This document shows, piece by piece, positions 56,616 to 64,000 of a stretch of 64,000 bases of DNA. Position 1 is the stretch's first letter. Every line of letters starts with the position of its first letter. Made by a program: the position numbers and the translations under genes. The DNA comes from Actinomycetota bacterium (GTDB taxonomy: Bacteria > Actinomycetota > Actinomycetes > Propionibacteriales > Propionibacteriaceae), in NCBI GenBank assembly GCA_020161795.1, contig JAIUOR010000030.1:1-64000 (forward strand), read 5' to 3'. The notes below the pieces were generated by a model. That model ran no database searches, was not told the origin of the DNA, and saw only the letters and a program-made list of their open reading frames with translations.

Positions 56616-59600
56616 CGCTTCGCGATCCCGCCGGGCTGGTGGAGCTGCTCGGCATCCCGTTCTCCGAGCAGCAGCTCGCCGCAATCACCGCCCCGCTGGC
56701 ACCCGGGGTGATCATCGCCGGCGCCGGCTCGGGCAAGACCACGGTGATGGCGGCCCGGGTGGTGTGGCTGGTGGGCTCGGGCGCGGTACGCGCGGAGCAG
56801 GTGCTCGGCCTCACCTTCACCCGCAAGGCCGCCGGTGAGCTCTCCGGCCGGGTGCGCCGGGCGCTGGTCGCCGCCGGCCTGGCCGACTCCGAGGGCGAGG
56901 AACTGGTGCTCACCTACGACGCCTTCGCCGGCCGGCTGGTGAACGAGCACGGCCTGCTGCTCGGCATCGAACCCAGCGCCCGGCTGATCACCGGTGCGGC
57001 CCGGTTCCGGCTGGCCGCCCGGGTGGTGGCCGATCCGCCGTCGCCGCTGCGGGAACTCTCCCGGCTGCGTCCCGATTCGGTCACCCAGCGGGTGGTCGAG
57101 CTGGCCGGCGAACTGCGCTCCCACCTGGTGGAGCCGGCCGACCTGGTGGCCCACGCCGAACGGTTCCGGGCCGAGGTGGAGGCCGCGCCCACCTGGCGTG
57201 GCCAGCTGTACGCCGACCTCGCCAGGGCCAGGGCCGCTGCCGCAGAACGCGTCGAACTGGCCGGCCTGGTCGCCGGCTACGAAGCCCTCAAGCAGCGTCA
57301 CGGCTATGTTGAGTTCGCCGACCAGATGGCGCAGGCCGCCCGCCTGGCCAGCGAGGTGCCCGTCGTGGCGCAGGCGCTGCGCGAGGAGTTCGCAGTGGTG
57401 CTGCTGGACGAGTACCAGGACACCTCGGCCGCGCAGGCGCGGCTGCTGGCCGGGCTCTTCTCCGGCTCGGACGCCGGGCACGGGCGTGGCCACCCGGTGA
57501 CGGCGGTGGGCGACCCCTGCCAGGCGATCTACACCTGGCGCGGAGCCGCTGCCAGTAACATCCTGCGCTTCGCCGTGGAATTCCCGGATGCCGACGGTGA
57601 GCCCGCGCAGGTCTTCGCGCTGACGGTGAACCGCCGCAGCGGGCAGCAGATCCTGGATGCGGCCAACCAGCTCGCGGAGCCGATTCGCAGCGATCCCGTG
57701 CTGGCCGGGCTCGACCTCGCGTTGAGCTGCCCGCCCGACACCCCGCCGGCCAGACTGGAGACCGCCGAGTTCGACACCTGGCCGGCCGAACGCGGCTGGA
57801 TCGCCGACCGGGTGGTGGCCGAGCACGACTCGGGACAGGCGAGTTCCTGGTCGCAGATAGCGGTGCTGGCCCGTCGCAACGCGACGATTGCCGCGCTCTA
57901 CACCGAACTGACCGCCCGCGGGGTACCGGCTGAGATCGTCGGCCTCGGCGGGCTGCTGGAGCTACCGGCGATCGCCGAGGTGGTGGCGACCCTGCGGCTG
58001 CTGGCCGATCCGGCCGACAACCCCGCGCTGGTCCGGCTCCTCACCTCACCACGCTGGGCCGTCGGGCCGGCCGACCTGGAACTACTGGGACGGCGGGCGG
58101 TGCAGCTCGCCGGCCGCACGACCCGGGGGGCGGATCCGAGCCTGGAGGAGGCGTTGGCAGCGGTGCTGGCCGGCAGCGACCGAGCGGCCGTCCCGAGCCT
58201 GCTGGAGGCCGTGGGCTCGCCCGGCGAGCTGGAGTTCAGCCAGGCCGCGCTGGAGCGCTTCGGGGCCTTCGCCACGGAGTTCGCCGGGTTACGCCGCTGG
58301 GCGTCCGAATCGGTGGTCGATCTGGTGACCCGGGTGATCGACACCCTGGGGCTGGAGGTCGAACTGCTGGCGGAGGGAGCCGATCCGGGTCAGCTGGCGG
58401 CCTTCGTCCAGGCCGTTGCCGGGTACAGCGAGATCGACGGCGAGGCATCGCTGGGCGGGCTGCTGGCCTGGTTCGAAGCCGAGCGGGAGTACGGCGTCGG
58501 ATTGGAGCAGACGGTGATCTCCGACGACGACTCGGTGAAGCTGTTGACCGTCCACCGGGCGAAGGGGTTGGAGTGGGAGGCGGTCTTCCTGCCCGCGCTG
58601 GCCACCGACGTCTTTCCCACCGATCGGGTGAGCGGCAACTGGTTGCGCAATGCCGCCTCACTGCCCAACCCGCTGCGCGGCGATGCCGACGCCGTCCCGC
58701 AGTTGCGACAGACGACCAACGACGGCTTCAAACAGTTCGCCGCCGCGCTGACCGCCGACCAGCGGCTTTCCGAGGATCGGCTCGCCTACGTCGCGGTCAC
58801 CCGTGCCAAACGGCGGCTCTACGCCAGCAGCCATGCCTGGGACGTCCAGCTGGCCAAGCCGCGCCGCGCCTCGGACTATCTGCGCGTGCTGGCCGAGCAC
58901 GCCGATGCCACCGGGGCCCCGGCGGAGTTCTCCACCGCCAATCCGCTGACCCTCGATCAGGCCGCGGCCCGCTGGCCGGCGGTGGACGGCTCCCAGAGTT
59001 GGCACCGGCGCCGGCTCGCTGCCGAACTGGTCGCGGCCGGCCCGGAGCCGCCGCCGCTGCCGGATCTCGACCTGGCGGCGGAGGTGGCCGGCTGGCGGCA
59101 GCGGCGGTGGGCGCTGACCGTCCAGGCCCGAGCCGATGCGATCGGTCACCGACAGGCAGCGCCTCCGCCGTACCTGTCGGTGACCGGGCTTTCCCGGTTG
59201 CGCCACGATCCGGAGGGCTACCAGGCCGACCTGCTGCGACCGATGCCCCGGCTGGTGGGCGAGGAACAGCGCAGCGGAACCGGCTTCCATCGCTGGCTGG
59301 AACGACGCTTCGCCGGTCAGTCGGCGCTCGCCGACGACCTGGAGATCGAGCTGGCGCAGGTCGACGAGGGGATGCGCGCGGCGTTCCTGGCCGGCCCGTA
59401 CGCCGACGCGGTGCCGGTGGCGGTCGAGGTGCCCTTCACCCTGGCGGTGGACGGCCGGCTGGTGCGGGGCCGGATCGACGCGGTCTTCGCCGGCGCCGAC
59501 GGCTTCCGCTACCAGGTCGTGGACTGGAAGACAGGTTGGGCCGGACGGGCCGATCCGCTGCAGCTGGCGTGGTATCGGTGGGCCTGGGCGGATCTCGCCG

Positions 59601-59719
59601 GAGTGCCGCAGGAGCAGGTCGACGCGGTGTTCTACGAGGTGGCCAGCGGTCGGATCCTCCGGCCGTCGCTGCCGGATCGCGGCCAGCTCGAAGCGCTGCT
59701 GGGCGGGGCGCTAGCCTGA
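56612..59719 (+). CDS. adnB: AdnB-type helicase-nuclease subunit
   Basis: 1035 residues from ATG 56612. A full superfamily 1A motor: Walker A GAGSGKTT, VVLLDEYQDTSAAQ, GDPCQAIYTWRGA, LLTVHRAKGLEWEAV and VAVTRAKRRLY. The C-terminal RecB-type nuclease has GRIDAVFAG and VVDWKTG; no Fe-S cysteine set is seen, as expected for AdnB. It is the lead motor and second nuclease of the AdnAB heterodimer. Length is close to the roughly 1100 residues of mycobacterial AdnB. Confidence 0.93.
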   Translation: MTLRDPAGLVELLGIPFSEQQLAAITAPLAPGVIIAGAGSGKTTVMAARVVWLVGSGAVRAEQVLGLTFTRKAAGELSGRVRRALVAAGLADSEGEELVLTYDAFAGRLVNEHGLLLGIEPSARLITGAARFRLAARVVADPPSPLRELSRLRPDSVTQRVVELAGELRSHLVEPADLVAHAERFRAEVEAAPTWRGQLYADLARARAAAAERVELAGLVAGYEALKQRHGYVEFADQMAQAARLASEVPVVAQALREEFAVVLLDEYQDTSAAQARLLAGLFSGSDAGHGRGHPVTAVGDPCQAIYTWRGAAASNILRFAVEFPDADGEPAQVFALTVNRRSGQQILDAANQLAEPIRSDPVLAGLDLALSCPPDTPPARLETAEFDTWPAERGWIADRVVAEHDSGQASSWSQIAVLARRNATIAALYTELTARGVPAEIVGLGGLLELPAIAEVVATLRLLADPADNPALVRLLTSPRWAVGPADLELLGRRAVQLAGRTTRGADPSLEEALAAVLAGSDRAAVPSLLEAVGSPGELEFSQAALERFGAFATEFAGLRRWASESVVDLVTRVIDTLGLEVELLAEGADPGQLAAFVQAVAGYSEIDGEASLGGLLAWFEAEREYGVGLEQTVISDDDSVKLLTVHRAKGLEWEAVFLPALATDVFPTDRVSGNWLRNAASLPNPLRGDADAVPQLRQTTNDGFKQFAAALTADQRLSEDRLAYVAVTRAKRRLYASSHAWDVQLAKPRRASDYLRVLAEHADATGAPAEFSTANPLTLDQAAARWPAVDGSQSWHRRRLAAELVAAGPEPPPLPDLDLAAEVAGWRQRRWALTVQARADAIGHRQAAPPPYLSVTGLSRLRHDPEGYQADLLRPMPRLVGEEQRSGTGFHRWLERRFAGQSALADDLEIELAQVDEGMRAAFLAGPYADAVPVAVEVPFTLAVDGRLVRGRIDAVFAGADGFRYQVVDWKTGWAGRADPLQLAWYRWAWADLAGVPQEQVDAVFYEVASGRILRPSLPDRGQLEALLGGALA

Positions 59720-59724
59720 CCCGG

Positions 59725-60582
59725 GTGACGATCTGGGAGAGCCCGAGCCAGCTGGATCGCGTCGAGGACCGACGCGGCGACGACGCCTGGGTGGCCGGGT
59801 TGTGGGCCTCGCCGCAGGCCCGCGTGCTCGCGGTGAGCGAGGACGGCCGGCTGGCCTGGGCGGACGACGGGCTCGACCTTCGTCCGGTCTCGGGAGCGCG
59901 GGACGAACGGCACCTGCTGGCCGGGCTGGTCGGCTCCGTACCGGTCTTCGTTGAGACTGGTGCAGAGTTGCCCGGAGCGCCGGTTCTCCGCACGGTGATG
60001 GACGGCCTGGACGGAGCGGACCTGCAGGTGGCGTTCACGGCGGCCGCCCTGGCCGACTGGCACCGGCGAGCCGGATTCTGCGGGGAATGTGGCGCAACCA
60101 CCGTGACGACCAGGGCCGGCGCCGGACGGCTCTGCGTGAGTTGCGCCGTCGAGCACTACCCGCGGGTGGATCCGGCAGTGATCGTGGCCGTCACCGACGC
60201 CGACGACCGATTGCTGCTGGGCCGCCAGCCGGTGTGGGCGAAGGGGCGGGTGTCGGTCTTCGCGGGCTTCGTCGAGGCGGGGGAGTCCCTGGAGCAGGCC
60301 GTCCATCGCGAGGTGTTCGAGGAAGTCGGCCTCCGCCTGGGCCCGCCGCGCTACTTCGGCTCGCAGCCCTGGCCGTTCCCGCGCTCGATGATGCTCGGCT
60401 TCGCCGCCGATGCCACCGATACCACGCTGACGCTGGATGAAACCGAGATCGAGGCGGCCCGTTGGTTCACGCGCGACGAGCTTGACGCGGCGCTGGAAGC
60501 CGGCGAGGTGAGTCTGCCGATGGGCACGTCGATCGCCCATCGCATGATCACTGCCTGGCGTCGCCGAGACCTTCGTCGGTAG
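59725..60582 (+). CDS. nudC: NADH pyrophosphatase / NAD-decapping Nudix hydrolase NudC
   Basis: 285 residues from GTG 59725. A zinc ribbon (FCGECG...LCVSC) precedes the Nudix box GFVEAGESLEQAVHREVFEE, followed by VGL. The family-specific SQPWPFPRS motif comes soon after. It hydrolyses NADH to NMNH and AMP and can remove NAD caps from RNA. It starts 5 bp after adnB. Its last 35 bp overlap the 3' end of recD on the other strand. Confidence 0.95.
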   Translation: MTIWESPSQLDRVEDRRGDDAWVAGLWASPQARVLAVSEDGRLAWADDGLDLRPVSGARDERHLLAGLVGSVPVFVETGAELPGAPVLRTVMDGLDGADLQVAFTAAALADWHRRAGFCGECGATTVTTRAGAGRLCVSCAVEHYPRVDPAVIVAVTDADDRLLLGRQPVWAKGRVSVFAGFVEAGESLEQAVHREVFEEVGLRLGPPRYFGSQPWPFPRSMMLGFAADATDTTLTLDETEIEAARWFTRDELDAALEAGEVSLPMGTSIAHRMITAWRRRDLRR

Positions 60583-62383
60583 CGGCGATCAGGCGTGCGC
60601 GCAGGCCGGTGGCGCCGCGGGCCGGGCTGACGATCGCCTTGGCCAGTGAGTCGGCGCTGCCGATCAGGATGACCTCGGAGCGGGCGCGGGTGATCGCTGT
60701 GTAGAGCAGTTCGCGGGTGAGCAACGGCGAATCCGGTGGCGGCAGCACGACGGTCACCCGCTCGAACTGGCTGCCCTGGGCCTTGTGGACGGTCATCGCG
60801 TGGACGGTCTGCACGGCGTCCAGCAGGAAGGGCGAGACCGAATGCACGCGATGGCCACGGGCGAAATGAGCCCGGAGCCCGGCCGCATCGGCGACGACCA
60901 CGCCGGTGTCGCCGTTGAACAACCCCAGATCGGAGGCGTTCTGGGTGACCAGCAGCGGACGGCCCGGATACCAGTCCTGGCCGGGGTCGAAACCGACGAT
61001 CGCCGCGGTCAGCCACTCCTCGACCTGGCGTGCCCACAGCGCGACCCCGTACGGACCGCGCCGGTGAGCACACAGCAGCCGATGCTCCTCCAGCGCCTCC
61101 AGTGCCTCCTGGACCCGGCCCTGCCGCGCCGCCGCGACCATCCGAATGCCCTGATCGGTGACGATCTCCCGCAACCGGGTGCCGGCGGCCGACCCGGCCA
61201 GCGTGATGCCGGGCGTCCCCGAGGTGGCCAGCGCGACCGCGGTCTCGACATCCTGCTCCAGCACGGCCTTGGCTAGTTCGGTCAGCGCGGGAACCGAGCG
61301 ATAGTTCCGCCGGAGTCGCACCACCGGCCCGCTCCCCGGGGATCCGACCGTTCGCAGCGCCTGTGCCAACTCGGGGGTCGGCGGTGGCTCCGCGGCCACG
61401 ATGTCGCGCAGCACCGGGCCGGCGTCCACCGGTGCCAACTGTTCCGGGTCGCCGATCAGCACCAGCCGGGCCTGCGGTCGTAGGCTCTCCAGTAGCCGGG
61501 CGAGCAGGCTCACCGGAACCATCGACGCCTCGTCGATCACCACCAGGTCGTGGGGGAGCGGATTGGCCGCGTCGTGGGCGAACCGGTTACGGGCCTCGGG
61601 CACCCAGCCGAGCAGCCGGTGGATGGTGGAGGCGTTCAGTCCGCCGAGGGTCTCGGCCAGGTCGCGGGGGAGCCGGCCGAGCGCGTCGGCCAGGGCCTCC
61701 TCCATTCGGACGGCGGCCTTCCCGGTGGGCGCGGCCAACCCGATCAGCGGCGGTGTGGGCCGGCTCCGCGCGACCATGCCGAGCACGCGGGCCAGCGTGG
61801 TGGTCTTGCCCGTCCCCGGCCCACCGGCGATCACCGCGACGCTGGCGAGGGAGCCGACCACCGCGGCGAGCTCCTGGCCGGGATCGGAGCCGACGCCGAA
61901 CAACTCGGTCCTGGCTTCGCGCAGCGCGGCCAGATCGACCGGTTCGATCGGGCTCCGCAGCCGCCGCCGAAGCTCGCCGGCGACCGTGCTCTCGTCCTGC
62001 CAGTACCGCTCCAGGTACAGCAGGTCGCCCACCAGCCGCAGCGGGCGTTCGCCGGTGGGTTCGGTGCCGACCGAGACCAGCCGGCTGGCCAGCAGCACGC
62101 CGCGCCACTCGTCTGGCTGCGGCCAGAGCTCCGGCGGCACCGTCACCGCCTCCTCATCGGCTTCGAAGGTCTGTTCCCTCACCTCGGTGAGATCGAGGCA
62201 GACCTGACCGGCCCGCAGCGCGCGGACGGCCAGGGCCAGCGCCAGCTGTGCCCGCTGATCCGGCTCGTCGTAGAGGAAGCCCAGCTTCTGGGCGACGTGG
62301 ACGTCGCCCCAGGCCAGCAGGCCGGTGGCGTGCATCTCGCGCAGCAGGCCGGGTGCCAGGCTGACCGCCGGATCGGTGATCAT
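60548..62383 (-). CDS. recD: Exodeoxyribonuclease V subunit RecD
   Basis: 611 residues. The N-terminal domain (to about 160) interacts with RecBC. The superfamily 1B motor has Walker A GGPGTGKTTTLARVLG, LVVIDEASMVPVSLLARLL, IGDPEQLAPVDAGPVL and the C-terminal VHAMTVHKAQGSQFERV and YTAITRARSEV. It is the faster 5'-3' motor of RecBCD. Its ATG overlaps the recB stop by 4 bp, the usual recB-recD order. Confidence 0.95.
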   Translation of the reverse strand: MITDPAVSLAPGLLREMHATGLLAWGDVHVAQKLGFLYDEPDQRAQLALALAVRALRAGQVCLDLTEVREQTFEADEEAVTVPPELWPQPDEWRGVLLASRLVSVGTEPTGERPLRLVGDLLYLERYWQDESTVAGELRRRLRSPIEPVDLAALREARTELFGVGSDPGQELAAVVGSLASVAVIAGGPGTGKTTTLARVLGMVARSRPTPPLIGLAAPTGKAAVRMEEALADALGRLPRDLAETLGGLNASTIHRLLGWVPEARNRFAHDAANPLPHDLVVIDEASMVPVSLLARLLESLRPQARLVLIGDPEQLAPVDAGPVLRDIVAAEPPPTPELAQALRTVGSPGSGPVVRLRRNYRSVPALTELAKAVLEQDVETAVALATSGTPGITLAGSAAGTRLREIVTDQGIRMVAAARQGRVQEALEALEEHRLLCAHRRGPYGVALWARQVEEWLTAAIVGFDPGQDWYPGRPLLVTQNASDLGLFNGDTGVVVADAAGLRAHFARGHRVHSVSPFLLDAVQTVHAMTVHKAQGSQFERVTVVLPPPDSPLLTRELLYTAITRARSEVILIGSADSLAKAIVSPARGATGLRARLIAATDEGLGDARQ

Positions 62384-64000
62384 CGTGCCCCCCGATCGGC
62401 GAGCAGGTCGGACAGCTCGACGACGAGCCCGGCCGGTGGGAACCAGCTGAACACACCGGTCTCCGGCTCACCGGAGGCATCGAGGGCGGCCGCGCGCCCC
62501 GCCATTCCGCGGACGAACAGGTAGCCCACTCCGCCCAGGTGACGCTCGGGGTCGTAGCCGGTCAGCCGCAGGGTCAGGAAGCGGTGCAGGGCCACGCAGT
62601 ACACCAGCGCCTGCAGCGGGTAGTGGGTGCGGATCATCTCCGCCGCCATCGCTTCGGCACGGTAGTGCGCCAGGCGCAGGTCAGCGCTCGGGCTGAGCCG
62701 ATTGGTCTTGTAGTCGACGACGACGAAACGGGGGCCTTCGGCACCGGGCACCCGCAGTACCGAGTCGATGCTGCCGGTCAGGAAGCCGCGCAGCGCCTGC
62801 GTGCCCAGGCCGGGCTGGTCGAGCTCGTCGGAGTACCCGGCCAGGGGATCGCCGGCCGGCAGCCAGCGCCGCAGCATCCGTGCCACGTCGCCCAGCGTGG
62901 TGGTCGAGCCGCTGAGCGGGTACTCGAAGTCGAGTTCGCTGAGCCGATCGGTGATCGGGAGTTCGGCGAGTGCCCGGCCACCGGTGAGTCGTCCGAGGGG
63001 TGTCACCAGGCTCGGCAGCAACCCCTCACCCAAGGAGCCGGCGTCGACCTCGGCCAGTGGGTACTGCTCCAGTGCCGCGGCCGCCGCCAGGCCCAGCCGT
63101 TCGGCGAGAATCGGTTCGTCGCCCGGCTGCGGGGCGTGCCAGTCGAGGTTCTCCAGGACGTGGTGCACCAGGCTGCCGAAGGCCGTCCCACCCGGCAACT
63201 CGGCCATCGGCGATGCCGGGCCGGACACCTCGTGCAGCGCCGTCGCCGATTCCACCGGCTCGTCGCCCGGGGCGGGCTCCGCCGCCCAGGACACCGGCCC
63301 GTGAGCGTGTGCCGCCTCGGTCAGCCCGGAGTACGAGGTCCGCCGCCAGAGCTGGTCGATCCGCCGGTTCCAGACGGGAGCCACGAGCGTGCTCGCGGCA
63401 CCGTCGCCGGCCGGCAGCACCGGCGGTGCGGGCGGTGGGCAGTCCTCGACGGCGATCCCGGCCTGGCCCAGCCAGGTGAGTTCCCGGGGATGGCGGACGG
63501 TCGGATACCAGGGGTCGGGGGTTCCCGCCTCCGGGCGCTCGCAGAACAGCAGGCGGTGGAGCGGGGATGCCTCGGTATTGCGTTTCGTGCGCGCCCACCA
63601 GAGGGTGACCTGGCTCTCGGCGCGCGTCACGGCCACGTACAGCGACCGCAGCCGGTCGGCGGCGGCCTCCAGGTCGTGCTGGCGCAGCCTGTCCCTGCGG
63701 CCGGGAGCCGAGCGTCCGCCGAGATCGAGCACGCGGGTCCCGTCGTCGTGGAAGACCAGCTTGCCGCCCTCGTCCTCCGGCAGGTACAGGTCGGCCGCCT
63801 GCGGTATCAGGACCACCGGGAACTGCAGCCCCTTGGCCTTGTGCACGGTCATGATCTGCACCGCCCAGCGGTCGGTCTCGAGCCGGCGGGTGCGGTCGGC
63901 GGCCTGTTCGGCGGTCTGGATGGTCTCCGCCAGCCAGGCCACCAGCGCCTGGCCGCGCAAGCCGGCCGTGTAGCGGGCGTGCAGCAACTCCGCCAGATGG
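62380..64000 (-). CDS. recB: Exodeoxyribonuclease V subunit RecB, C-terminal part (runs off window)
   Basis: About 540 C-terminal residues; the frame is open through the right edge. Visible are the end of the helicase (MTVHKAKGLQFPVVLIPQ motif V and LYVAVTRAESQVTLWW motif VI) and the nuclease domain with VVVDYKTN, its catalytic Asp/Lys pair. RecB supplies the 3'-5' motor and the single nuclease of RecBCD. The gene is expected to start, and recC to lie, beyond 64000. Confidence 0.93.
   Translation of the reverse strand, partial: HLAELLHARYTAGLRGQALVAWLAETIQTAEQAADRTRRLETDRWAVQIMTVHKAKGLQFPVVLIPQAADLYLPEDEGGKLVFHDDGTRVLDLGGRSAPGRRDRLRQHDLEAAADRLRSLYVAVTRAESQVTLWWARTKRNTEASPLHRLLFCERPEAGTPDPWYPTVRHPRELTWLGQAGIAVEDCPPPAPPVLPAGDGAASTLVAPVWNRRIDQLWRRTSYSGLTEAAHAHGPVSWAAEPAPGDEPVESATALHEVSGPASPMAELPGGTAFGSLVHHVLENLDWHAPQPGDEPILAERLGLAAAAALEQYPLAEVDAGSLGEGLLPSLVTPLGRLTGGRALAELPITDRLSELDFEYPLSGSTTTLGDVARMLRRWLPAGDPLAGYSDELDQPGLGTQALRGFLTGSIDSVLRVPGAEGPRFVVVDYKTNRLSPSADLRLAHYRAEAMAAEMIRTHYPLQALVYCVALHRFLTLRLTGYDPERHLGGVGYLFVRGMAGRAAALDASGEPETGVFSWFPPAGLVVELSDLLADRGAR

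Overview
The window is high-GC actinobacterial DNA. The mtrA-mtrB-lpqB-comF-hpf-secA backbone, a PknG-type kinase, AdnA/AdnB helicase-nucleases and a large NAD-glutamate dehydrogenase point to Actinomycetota. A member of the Propionibacteriales is my guess, but no marker here fixes the genus.

Positions 1 to about 14,091 are an integrated mobile element. The visible right end has a tyrosine integrase (12579-13901, minus) beside a 45-bp copy of the 3' half of a tRNA-Gly(UCC) gene (about 14047-14091), which is the attachment-site scar. The element carries the end of an IS3-type insertion sequence at the left edge, a giant DarB-like methylase/helicase protein, an ArdC-like antirestriction protein, a zeta-type toxin with its helix-turn-helix antitoxin and a palindromic operator, a possible LexA box, an excisionase-like protein, a secreted metzincin with an apparent frameshift, and a lipoprotein. 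Its left end lies outside the window.

Positions 14,092 to 42,400 are core chromosome: DUF2200, YqgE, the MtrA-MtrB-LpqB envelope signalling operon, ComF, GlnK-AmtB on the opposite strand, Hpf, a YcaQ-like protein, a three-gene polar amino-acid ABC transporter, SecA, an Rv3235-like protein, a WS/DGAT-like protein lacking its catalytic histidine, the 1562-residue NAD-glutamate dehydrogenase, a PHP phosphoesterase, TrpS, a DEAD-box helicase and DUF3107. The substrate-binding protein of the ABC transporter is circularly permuted: the second half of the fold precedes the first.

Positions 42,453 to 53,335 form one tightly coupled minus-strand operon: TelA, an unknown protein, an AAA+ ATPase, a GlnX-like membrane protein, a 22-residue linking peptide, an unknown helical protein, PknG, a PP2C phosphatase, a von Willebrand A protein and an FHA protein. 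It joins the TelA/TerY-P type kinase-phosphatase-VWA set to the GlnX-PknG pair. It lies close to the NAD-glutamate dehydrogenase, which PknG signalling controls in mycobacteria.

Positions 53,550 to 64,000 hold DNA-end processing genes: adnA-adnB-nudC on the plus strand, converging on recD and the 3' part of recB on the minus strand. Two complete classes of double-strand-break resection machinery therefore sit back to back.
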